Source of the DNA: Verrucosispora sp. WMMD573 | Lineage (GTDB): Bacteria > Actinomycetota > Actinomycetes > Mycobacteriales > Micromonosporaceae | DNA length: 64,000 nucleotides | Direction: 5' to 3' | NCBI RefSeq assembly: GCF_027497175.1 | Contig: NZ_CP114901.1 | Coordinates: 2,728,001 to 2,792,000 of the forward strand | Shown here: positions 46,471-53,552 of the stretch, piece after piece | Layout of the letters: the number at the start of each line of letters is the position of its first letter | How positions within the stretch are numbered: position 1 is the stretch's first letter | Translations under genes and position numbers: made by a program | The notes under the pieces: generated by a model | Told to the model about the DNA's origin: nothing | The model's database searches: none | Seen by the model: only the letters and a program-made list of their open reading frames with translations

Positions 46471-46929
46471 TCAGGCGCAGAGCGGGTCGCTGGTGTACGT
46501 CGTGCCGGAGGAGGTGGTCACCTTGCCGACCGCGCAGACCGTCATGTTGTGCCCGTAGAGCTGGTCCCCGTAGTACTGCTGGCCGGTGCCGCCGTACCAG
46601 TCGGTGGTGGCGTACGGATTCGACCGGTAGACGTGTACCTGGACGGTGTTGTTCGGGCTGACCCGGTTGGAGATCCGGCCCCAGTTGGTCTTGCAGGCGT
46701 CGCTCCAGCGCAGCTCCACGACGGCGAGGGTGGTCGCGCCCTGCATGATGTACTTCGGGTAGGTCGTGGCGTTGCGGGCGTTCGCGGAGCAGCCGGTGGC
46801 GATCGGGTCGAGGCCGTCGCAGCCGTGGCCGCTACAGGTGGCGGCGCTGGCGGGCGTCGCGACCAGGAGGCTGGCGGCGATGAGGGCGCCTGCGGCAACG
46901 GCGGCCAACCTGCGGGCGTTCCGGATCAT
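46471..46929 (-). CDS. Secreted DUF2690 protein
   Basis: The 152-residue protein has a signal peptide (AAVAAGALIAASLLVATPASA) and a Cys-rich mature domain of the DUF2690 type: CSGHGCDGLDPIATGCSANARN, LRWSDACKTNWGRI, and a final DPLCA. The four to six Cys suggest extracellular disulfide bonds. GGAGAG precedes ATG 46929. It is divergent from a helix-turn-helix/TM protein that also carries a DUF2690 domain. Function unknown. Confidence 0.82.
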   Translation of the reverse strand: MIRNARRLAAVAAGALIAASLLVATPASAATCSGHGCDGLDPIATGCSANARNATTYPKYIMQGATTLAVVELRWSDACKTNWGRISNRVSPNNTVQVHVYRSNPYATTDWYGGTGQQYYGDQLYGHNMTVCAVGKVTTSSGTTYTSDPLCA

Positions 46930-47069
46930 TGTCTCTCCTGACCTCTGGTGGGCCGTGTCAGCCCCGGGATTCGGCTCCTCATCTCTACCGTCCGTCCACA
47001 CTGATCTCTACGCTGTGTCGCGTCGGACAATGAATCCCGGACGTGGTCAATCAATTCGAGGAGCGGCCC

Positions 47070-48089
47070 ATGGCTCGGGCGGAACGTCCCGTAGACCCCA
47101 CCGCCGACCCTCTCCAGGCGTTTGCCGCCGAGTTGCGCCTGCTCAGGGAAGCGGCAGGGCGTCCCACGTATCATGCTCTGGCCCGACGAGCGCACCGATC
47201 GTCGAGTTCGTTGTCGGAAGCGGCCGGCGGCCGGCGGATGCCCACCCTGGACACCACGCTCGCCTACGTTCGCGCGCTGGGTGGGAACGAGCGGGAATGG
47301 GCCGAACGTTGGCACGCATTGCGGGCCGCCGTCCACGGCGGAGGCGATGGAACTCTCGATCCGTCTTCCGCCGAACGCGTGCCCAGCGCCGAGCGGCGCG
47401 TGGGTGCAGCGGCCGGCGTCGACGAGAGTAGGGACACTGTTGCCGGTCCGGTGGCCAACACGGCTCAACCCGCCAAGATCGATCAGCCCCGGGACAGTCT
47501 TGTCGACCTGGTTCCCAGGACAGTCAAGCGGACCGGGTCCGCTGTCGGGCTCGCCGTAGTCGTGCTTGCCGCCTTCGTCACCGTGCCCTGGCTCGCCGGG
47601 GCCTTCCGCCCGCCCTCCGGCGCACCCGTGAATCCCTCCGCCGCCGCGTCCGACTCGGCGACGGAGTACAACAGCGCGACGGCCCGAGACGGTGCCGATC
47701 CGAAGGACGCCGGCTGCGCGGCCGATCCCGCAGTGACCACCTTGGACAGCAACGCGGTGCTGCTCGGTGATCGAGTGATAGGCACGGTCGAGCTTCGCTA
47801 CGCGCCCGCCTGCGGTGCGAGCTGGCCTCGTTTCGTGCCGGCGCCGGAACCGGCCGTGCGGGTACCCAGCCCCGCACAGGTGCGGCTAACCGTGACCGAC
47901 GGTGATGATCCATCGCGCACCGCAGAGTTCAGCATGGACTACGCCGGTATCTCCGCCTACGGCAACCTGCTGACCAGTACGCGTACCTGTGTCTACGCGA
48001 TGGTGCAGCTCTTCGGTGAGAGATGGCGGTCAGCCGTGGGCCGCACCGGCTGCTGGCGCGGCGCCACGCAGGTCCGCCCAGTGCCCTGA
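47070..48089 (+). CDS. Helix-turn-helix protein with membrane helix and extracellular DUF2690 domain
   Basis: The 339-residue protein has an N-terminal XRE-like domain (FAAELRLLREAAGRPTYHALARRAHRSSSSLSEAAGGRRMP), a linker, one membrane helix (GLAVVVLAAFVTVPWLAGAF near residue 165), and a C-terminal DUF2690 domain (GCAADPAVTTLDSNAV, LRYAPACGASWPRF, and late Cys). DNA binding inside and DUF2690 outside suggest a one-component surface sensor. ATG 47070 is chosen because GAGGAG precedes it by 7 nt; GTG 47043 is upstream in frame. Its divergent neighbour encodes a secreted DUF2690 protein. Confidence 0.82.
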   Translation: MARAERPVDPTADPLQAFAAELRLLREAAGRPTYHALARRAHRSSSSLSEAAGGRRMPTLDTTLAYVRALGGNEREWAERWHALRAAVHGGGDGTLDPSSAERVPSAERRVGAAAGVDESRDTVAGPVANTAQPAKIDQPRDSLVDLVPRTVKRTGSAVGLAVVVLAAFVTVPWLAGAFRPPSGAPVNPSAAASDSATEYNSATARDGADPKDAGCAADPAVTTLDSNAVLLGDRVIGTVELRYAPACGASWPRFVPAPEPAVRVPSPAQVRLTVTDGDDPSRTAEFSMDYAGISAYGNLLTSTRTCVYAMVQLFGERWRSAVGRTGCWRGATQVRPVP

Positions 48090-48305
48090 TCCGCTCACCG
48101 GGCGGGCCAGGTTCTCCTGCGGAAATCGGTCGTCGGCATGGGCCGTGCGGCAGTCCACGTCCGTGAGCAGATCGCGTTCGTGCAGTACGGCCACGTCGTC
48201 GGCCGCGATACCTCGGCAATTCAGTGAGTATTTCCTCGGGTGAGGTTGACCGGTCGGCGATGGGCCGAAAATTGCGCTCCATCGCCGGCCGGATGGGTGT
48301 TCAGA

Positions 48306-48608
48306 TCACCTGTACTTGAGGTCCCGCTGCATTTCCATGACGCGGCCGGCAATCTGCAAATTGCCCTCGGAGTCGAGGATCGCGATGATGCGCTTTGTGC
48401 TGCCGTGGTGGGTGGTGAAGAAGATCTTGTCGGCTTCCTGGCTGGTGCTGTAGTTGGTGTTCACGGACAGCTCGATGCTCACCGGCGAGCTGATGAGCAC
48501 GTCCTTCTTCGGTGCATCCGGATAGAACTGATTCTGGCGCAGCCGGATGCGGCCATGGGTGTCGCCCTCGTCCCAGTCGGTGGCCAACCCCAGGTCTACG
48601 TCTGGCAT
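48306..48608 (-). CDS. Small hypothetical protein, about 100 residues
   Basis: I do not recognise it firmly; a small actinobacterial family (DUF6342-like) is possible. It has no signal peptide or membrane segment. The sequence begins MPDVDLGLATDWDEGDTHGR, has the central FYPDAPKKDVLISSPVSIELS, and ends in a beta-rich half (ILDSEGNLQIAGRVMEMQ). It looks beta-sandwich-like. ATG 48608 follows GGGGAGAG. Codon use and base composition are less GC-rich than the neighbours. The gap 48090-48305 shows no convincing gene. Confidence 0.65.
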   Translation of the reverse strand: MPDVDLGLATDWDEGDTHGRIRLRQNQFYPDAPKKDVLISSPVSIELSVNTNYSTSQEADKIFFTTHHGSTKRIIAILDSEGNLQIAGRVMEMQRDLKYR

Positions 48609-48815
48609 GTCACGCTCTCCCCTCGTCCCGCAGGTGAGTATTTCTTCACCCGCAGAGCGAGAGTACAACTCATTCCCGGGTCGACAATGTCCTAAATCTT
48701 ACCGCCCGCCTTAACATTACAGCCTTCTTCTCTTAGTGATTTCAGTATCGCTGTGATTTGTGGTCGCGAGCACTCATTCACACTTCGGTCGCATGTCGCC
48801 GGTGAATGATATGCA
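48609..48815. other. AT-rich non-coding stretch
   Basis: The stretch from about 48640 to 48815 is clearly less GC-rich than the rest of the window, and no ORF here looks real. It is probably the promoter region of the small minus-strand gene (a TTGTCG ... TACTCT pair with 16-nt spacing reads leftward near 48689-48659) and the start of the regulatory region of the PL9-type gene. Confidence 0.5.
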
Positions 48816-48844
48816 TTGACGGTGGTGCGGGGAATTGCTAGCAT
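48816..48844 (+). promoter_or_regulatory. Promoter of the PL9-type pectate lyase gene
   Basis: TTGACG (48816-48821) and TAGCAT (48839-48844) are 17 nt apart. A start site near 48851 would leave a leader of about 190 nt. The LacI-type palindrome at 48856-48869 sits just after the start site. Confidence 0.6.
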
Positions 48845-48855
48845 CTGGGCACGCT

Positions 48856-48869
48856 GGAAAGCGCTTTCC
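48856..48869. promoter_or_regulatory. Perfect 14-bp LacI-type operator
   Basis: GGAAAGCGCTTTCC is a perfect palindrome of the LacI/PurR/CcpA-like type with the central CG. It covers roughly +6 to +19 of the predicted transcript, where a repressor would block initiation or early elongation. Confidence 0.7.
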
Positions 48870-49039
48870 TCGCGCCGGGTCCGGGTGGCGCGAGGTCCTG
48901 CGAGTCGTCGTGGGGCCCTCTGGGCAGGGGCAGCGCGGGCCGGCCGATCGTGGCCACCACGCAGCGCCGGCACGGCCGCTTCAGGGACCACACCTGACGA
49001 TCGCCGTGCCGTCGAAGCACAACCGACCCTGGAGAAGTC

Positions 49040-50626
49040 ATGACGTTCAAGCCGCTCGCCACCAGCCTCGCGCTCGTGGCCTGTGTCGCCACGGTGTCGA
49101 TCGCCGCACCGGCGATGGCCGCACCTGTCCGCTACGAGGCCGAGAACAGTCCCGCAAGGTGCACCGGCACCATCGATGCCAACTGGTCCGGCTACTCCGG
49201 CAACGGTTTCTGCAACGGCACCAACGCCGTCGGCGCGTACGTCGAGTTCACCGTGTCCGTCGCCACCGCCGCGACCGCCGAACTGCACGTCCGGTTCGCC
49301 AACGGCACGAGCAGCTCCCGTCCGGCCAACCTGGTCGTGAACGGTTCCACCGCCTCGAACGTCTCGTTCGAGGGCACCGCCGCCTGGGACTCCTGGCGCA
49401 CCAAGGCACTGTCGGTGGATCTGCACGCCGGCACCAACACCGTCAGGCTCGACCCCACCTCGTCCAACGGTCTACCCAACGTCGACTTCATCGACGTCGA
49501 GGCTGGCAACGCACCACCACCACCTCCGCCGGCAGCCACTCTCTACGTCGCGACCAACGGCAACGACAGCAACCCCGGCACGATCGGGTCCCCGCTGGCC
49601 ACCATCCAACGGGCTGTCGACCTCGCGGGGCCGGGCCACACGATCGTCATCAGGGGTGGAACGTACGCGCCGGGCAGCAACATCCAACTACTTAAGAACG
49701 GCACGGCGAGCCAGCCCATCACGATGCGCAACCACGCCAACGAGCGGGTCGTCATCGACGGGGAAAACATGCCGCACACACCGGCTCCGATCGGCGGGAG
49801 CATCCCTCGCCCCGAGCGGGGCGCGGTCCACATCGAGGGTGACTGGTGGCGGCTGATCGGGCTGGAGATCATCAACGGCCCGTACGGCGTCTTCGGCCTG
49901 GATGTCAACAACGGTGTCTTCGAACGACTGGTGACCCGGGACAACTACGAGTCCGGCTTCCACATCCAGGGAGCGTCGAGCAACAACCAGATCTTGAACC
50001 TGGACGCCTACGGCAACCGGGACCCGCGCAAGAACGGTGAGAGTGCCGACGGACTGGCTATCAAGGAGGGCTCCGGCACCGGCAACGTGGTGCGCGGTGC
50101 CCGGCTGTGGAACAACTCCGACGACGGCCTGGACTACTGGATGTTCAGCTCGCCCATCCTGACCGAAGACACCCTGACCTGGGGAAACGGGTTCAACCGG
50201 TGGAACCTGCCCGACTACACCGGTGACGGCAACGGATTCAAGCTCGGTGGCAACGGGGTCTCCGCCGACCACACCGTTCGCAACAGCATGGCCTGGAGCA
50301 ACGCGGTAAGCGGATTCGTCGACAACAACAATCCCGGCCAGCATCGCATCGAGCGCAGCACCGCCTGGAACCACCCGGGCACCGGATTCAACGTCAACCG
50401 CTCCACCAGTACCCTCACCGGCAACCTGGCGGTCAGCAACGGCACAAACGTGTCACTGGGCAGCAGCTCCCGGGGCAGTGGCAACTCCTGGGACATCGGC
50501 GGTAGTTGGTCGCTTGCCAGCACCAACCAGGGCACCATCACCGGGCCACGCAACGCCGACGGGTCGATCCCGTCATCGAACTTCCTACGCCCGGCCAACG
50601 GCGCGAACGTCGGCGCCTACATCTAG
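49040..50626 (+). CDS. Secreted PL9-type pectate lyase with CBM35-like module
   Basis: The 528-residue protein has a signal peptide ending near APAMA-A. A carbohydrate-binding module follows (RYEAENSPARCTG to NVDFIDVE, residues about 29-155), with the YEAE start typical of CBM35. Then come a Pro-rich linker and a right-handed parallel beta-helix. In the helix, SADGLAIKEGSGTGNVVRGARLWNNSDDGLDYWM and NGNGFKLGGNG match PL9 enzymes, where a Lys in the GFKLGG area acts as base. It likely cleaves homogalacturonan outside the cell. A promoter and LacI-type operator precede it. Confidence 0.85.
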   Translation: MTFKPLATSLALVACVATVSIAAPAMAAPVRYEAENSPARCTGTIDANWSGYSGNGFCNGTNAVGAYVEFTVSVATAATAELHVRFANGTSSSRPANLVVNGSTASNVSFEGTAAWDSWRTKALSVDLHAGTNTVRLDPTSSNGLPNVDFIDVEAGNAPPPPPPAATLYVATNGNDSNPGTIGSPLATIQRAVDLAGPGHTIVIRGGTYAPGSNIQLLKNGTASQPITMRNHANERVVIDGENMPHTPAPIGGSIPRPERGAVHIEGDWWRLIGLEIINGPYGVFGLDVNNGVFERLVTRDNYESGFHIQGASSNNQILNLDAYGNRDPRKNGESADGLAIKEGSGTGNVVRGARLWNNSDDGLDYWMFSSPILTEDTLTWGNGFNRWNLPDYTGDGNGFKLGGNGVSADHTVRNSMAWSNAVSGFVDNNNPGQHRIERSTAWNHPGTGFNVNRSTSTLTGNLAVSNGTNVSLGSSSRGSGNSWDIGGSWSLASTNQGTITGPRNADGSIPSSNFLRPANGANVGAYI

Positions 50627-50790
50627 GACATGTCCCCGGGAGGCACCCTGGTAGTGCTCTGTTGGGTTGGGACGGCTTCGGGGCAGAGGGGGCAGAGGGG
50701 GCGGGCGATTTCCTCAGGAAGCGAGAAAAGCTCAGCGGCACCGATCAATGCGTAGCCTGGCCTGGTCCACGCTGACATCACGTTCGTGCA

Positions 50791-50839
50791 GGTCCTGGAG
50801 CAGTTCCTGGCCTGAAGGAGCAGGAACTGCTCCAGGACC
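50791..50839. terminator. Perfect 19-bp inverted repeat after the PL9-type gene
   Basis: Arms 50791-50809 and 50821-50839 match over 19 bp with an 11-nt loop, about 165 nt after the stop and 57 nt before the AraC gene. There is no T run. It may end the lyase transcript or regulate the AraC gene. The remaining gap 50627-50790 holds a short G-rich direct repeat (GGGGCAGA type) but no gene. Confidence 0.5.
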
Positions 50840-50895
50840 CCGTCTGCGGGCCGGTGTCGTGACCGGGGCGGCAGGCTGTGGCACCGTAATCAGCT

Positions 50896-51300
50896 GTGGG
50901 CAGAGCGATCGAAGAGACGAATAGGGCGATGTTGCGCGCCCGGGACGCCATGGACCGGGCGTACGCCCAACCGCTCGACATTCCGACCCTGGCGCGGGTC
51001 GCACACGTCTCCGAGGCGCACTTCATCCGTACCTTCCGGGTCACCTTCGGCGAGACCCCGCACCGCTACCTGCAACGGCGTCGGGTGGAGCGGGCCATGT
51101 ACCTGCTGCTGCACAGCGACCGGGACGTGACGGAGATCTGCACTGCCGTCGGTTTCGGCAGTCTCGGCACGTTCAGTCGTACCTTCCGGCAGATCGTCGG
51201 TGAGTCGCCCACCGACTACCGTAAGCGGCGGACGGCGCCCGCAGCGCCGGTGCCGAGCTGCTTCACGAAGGCGTGGACCAGACCGAGCAGTTTTGGATAA
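50896..51300 (+). CDS. Short AraC-family transcriptional regulator
   Basis: The 134-residue protein is essentially a stand-alone AraC DNA-binding domain: IPTLARVAHVSEAHFIRTFRVTFGETPHRYL for the first helix-turn-helix and ICTAVGFGSLGTFSRTFRQIVGESPTDYRKR for the second. No effector domain is present, which is normal for this subclass. The VOC protein follows within 40 nt, a pairing seen often in actinobacteria, so this protein likely controls it. Confidence 0.87.
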   Translation: MGRAIEETNRAMLRARDAMDRAYAQPLDIPTLARVAHVSEAHFIRTFRVTFGETPHRYLQRRRVERAMYLLLHSDRDVTEICTAVGFGSLGTFSRTFRQIVGESPTDYRKRRTAPAAPVPSCFTKAWTRPSSFG

Positions 51301-51335
51301 GCAGCAGGTCAGAGCGTTGCATTAGCGTCTCGGGC

Positions 51336-51752
51336 ATGACGATGAACGCGATCAGCCGCTCCCAGATCTACGTCCTCGACCAGGACGAGGCGCTCGACTT
51401 CTACATCGGCAAGCTCGGTCTGGAGCTGAACACGGATCAGGATCTCGGCTTCATGCGCTGGCTCACGGTGAACCTCCCCGGCGACCGGCAGCGGGAGATC
51501 CTGCTGGAGAAGCCGGGCCCGCCGAACCTGGACCCGGCCACCGCCGAGCAGGTCCGCGAACTGCTCACCAAGGGCGCCGCGGGCGGCTTCCTCTTCATGA
51601 CCACCGACGACGCCCACAAGACGTACGAGGAGCTAGTCGCCAAGGGGGTCGACATCACTGACGAGCCGATGGAGCGGCCGTACGGCATCGACTTCGGCAT
51701 CCGCGACCCGTTCGGCAACCGGATCCGCATCGGGCAGATGTTCGACCGGTAG
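51336..51752 (+). CDS. VOC family protein (glyoxalase-like)
   Basis: The 138-residue VOC protein has NAISRSQIYVLDQDEALDFYIGKLGLEL for the first motif and FLFMTTDDAHKTYEELVAKGVD ... RDPFGNRIRIGQMF for the second. It probably binds a metal and a small electrophile or drug, but no substrate can be named. It lies directly after a short AraC regulator and is probably its target. A hairpin (51776-51808) separates it from the converging secreted EEP gene. Confidence 0.85.
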   Translation: MTMNAISRSQIYVLDQDEALDFYIGKLGLELNTDQDLGFMRWLTVNLPGDRQREILLEKPGPPNLDPATAEQVRELLTKGAAGGFLFMTTDDAHKTYEELVAKGVDITDEPMERPYGIDFGIRDPFGNRIRIGQMFDR

Positions 51753-51775
51753 GCCGAGCACGCTCGTGGGTCTAT

Positions 51776-51808
51776 CTGCCCCGGCGCCGGTCACCGACGC
51801 CGGGGCAG
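51776..51808. terminator. Hairpin between converging VOC and EEP genes
   Basis: Arms of 11 bp (51776-51786 and 51798-51808) with an 11-nt loop lie between the two stop codons. A bidirectional terminator is likely; there is no T tract. Confidence 0.6.
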
Positions 51809-51816
51809 GCGACATC

Positions 51817-53058
51817 TCAGCGCCGCAGGTCGAGCCAGACCAGCCGGTGGTCGGAGGTCGGAAAGCCGCCCGGCAGGGCCGGGTCGTAGTCGCCGACCAG
51901 CCGGAACAGCGGGTCCCCCGGCACCGGCCAGAAGATTCCGGTGGCGCGGACCGGCAGGCCCCGGCTCGGCAGCAAATAGTCGACCCGCAGGTTGCCGGGG
52001 CTGGTGTCGGCGAAGTCGGCGGTGTCGAAACGCGGAGCGCCACGGTGGTCGAGGTTGGCCCCGCCCTGTCGGTGGGCCGCCGCCGTGCCGCCCGCGCTGG
52101 CTGGCACGATCCGGTCGTTGATCCGGGGGTGGTCGAGCAGCTGCTGCGCCGCGCCGGGGATGCTGTCACCGTCGTACGGGTCGGAGTTGAGGTCCCCGGC
52201 GATCACGAAGGCCGCACCCGGCCGCAGGCCCCCGCGCCGCCCGGCGTCGTCGTAGATGTAGCCGGCCCGCCACGGTGAGACGTAGTCGGCCCAGAAGCGG
52301 ATCTCGTCGTGGTTGCGCCGGCCGTTTCGGTCCTCCGGCCCGTCGAAGACCGGCGGCGTCGGGTGGCTGGCCAGCAGGTGCACGGTACGGCCGGGCAGCC
52401 GGATCGGCACGTCCCAGTGGCTCTTCGAGGACAGCCGCACGTCAGCCAACTCGGTGGGTGAGTACCAGTCGGCGGGTGCCGGGGTGGCCGGGTCGTCGGG
52501 CAGCAGCGCGCCGGGCATGTCCCGCCAGCGGAACGTCTGGAACGTGCGCACCCTGGGCAGGTCGATCGGGTACGCCGAGTAGATCGCCATGCCGTACTGG
52601 CCGGGGAAGAGCCCGAATCCGTAGGCGTCGTCGGGCCCACCGACGGTCCCGTCGTTGTTGAGGTCGTGTCCGGAGGGGACACCGGTGTTCGACGCAGCCG
52701 CGTAGCGGTACGGGTAGCGGATCGCCCGGGTGCCGTTGCGCGGCACGGACAGGTAGTTGTCCTGGAACAACGCCAATGCCCGCCCGGCCGGGTCGTAGTC
52801 GAACTCGTTGATCAGCAGCACGTCCGGGCGTACCCGCTGGATCACCTCGGCGACATTGCCGGCCTGCGCGTCGCCCCGCCCGGACAGGTCGGCGACCAGC
52901 CCGCCGGCGGCCCCCCGGTTCAGCGAGGCGTTGAAGGTCGCCACCCGCAGGGTGCCGGGTCGCTGTCCGCCCGCGCTCGCCGGAGCGGCGGTGATCCCGG
53001 CCCCGATCACGAGCACTCCCGCCATGGCCGCGGCGCATGCCATCCGTTTGGCACCCAT
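51817..53058 (-). CDS. Secreted endonuclease/exonuclease/phosphatase-family protein
   Basis: The 413-residue protein has a signal peptide (AAAMAGVLVIGAGITAAPASA) and an EEP fold. Motifs are LRVATFNASLNRG, LLINEFDYDP (metal-binding Glu), LLASHPTPPVFDG, VIAGDLNSDPYDGDS (Asp/Asn) and FPTSDHRLVWLDL (catalytic Asp-His). An insertion DLNNDGTVGGPDDAYGFG resembles a calcium-binding D-x-N-x-D-G loop. It could be an extracellular nuclease or phosphodiesterase. ATG 53058 is chosen because GGGAGG lies 6 nt before it; the upstream ATG 53064 abuts the site. Confidence 0.87.
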   Translation of the reverse strand: MGAKRMACAAAMAGVLVIGAGITAAPASAGGQRPGTLRVATFNASLNRGAAGGLVADLSGRGDAQAGNVAEVIQRVRPDVLLINEFDYDPAGRALALFQDNYLSVPRNGTRAIRYPYRYAAASNTGVPSGHDLNNDGTVGGPDDAYGFGLFPGQYGMAIYSAYPIDLPRVRTFQTFRWRDMPGALLPDDPATPAPADWYSPTELADVRLSSKSHWDVPIRLPGRTVHLLASHPTPPVFDGPEDRNGRRNHDEIRFWADYVSPWRAGYIYDDAGRRGGLRPGAAFVIAGDLNSDPYDGDSIPGAAQQLLDHPRINDRIVPASAGGTAAAHRQGGANLDHRGAPRFDTADFADTSPGNLRVDYLLPSRGLPVRATGIFWPVPGDPLFRLVGDYDPALPGGFPTSDHRLVWLDLRR

Positions 53059-53219
53059 CGACATCCTCCCTGATCTCGATCGACCAGCGCCACGCTACCT
53101 GGGGTGGCATGACAGTCGGGTGAATCATGGTCGACAGGTTCGTTCTCCGGGTGCGGCGCCCGGGGTCGCGTACTCAAGATCGGGCTTAAGCCACACATGT
53201 GCGGTGTGACAGCAGGCGA

Positions 53220-53233
53220 GGAAAGCGTTTGCC
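53220..53233. promoter_or_regulatory. Candidate LacI-type operator upstream of the PL1 pectate lyase
   Basis: GGAAAGCGTTTGCC resembles the perfect palindrome at 48856, with one arm imperfect. It lies about 320 nt upstream of the lyase start. A possible -10 TAGACT lies at 53253-53258, but no clear promoter spacing is seen. The rest of the 53059-53552 gap has no gene. Confidence 0.45.
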
Positions 53234-53552
53234 ATGTATAGACAGCGACAGATAGACTTTCGTTCGGGTTCCGCAGGTGAGCCGGAGGCGGAATCACGGG
53301 CCGTCGGGCACGGGCAGCCCCAGCCGGTCACCGGGTCACCGGGTCACCGATTCGAGCATCACGCGTGGGTTCGCCGTGGTGCGCGCCGAGCATCAAGCGG
53401 TAGGGCATGCAGCGACGTAGGCCGCTGGCCGCGCGACAAGCCGGGCGGAGTTGTCGCGCGCGTGATGCCGGTTCGTGGGGCGGTTGCCCCTGACCCGCAC
53501 TGGTCGTGTACGGCCGGCTAACCGGCCGTGCACCGAACACGGAGGCAATGCA

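Noticed and set aside
47929..48282. Possible minus-strand gene or gene remnant 3' of the HTH-DUF2690 gene
   Set aside because: It overlaps the HTH-DUF2690 gene, has no ribosome site, and reads as Arg-rich shadow. A short neighbouring frame (AADDVAVLHERDLL) looks more protein-like but has no start, so I could not support a pseudogene.
48816..49043. Small plus-strand ORF before the PL9-type gene
   Set aside because: It covers the promoter and operator and has Ser/Arg-rich shadow composition with no ribosome site.
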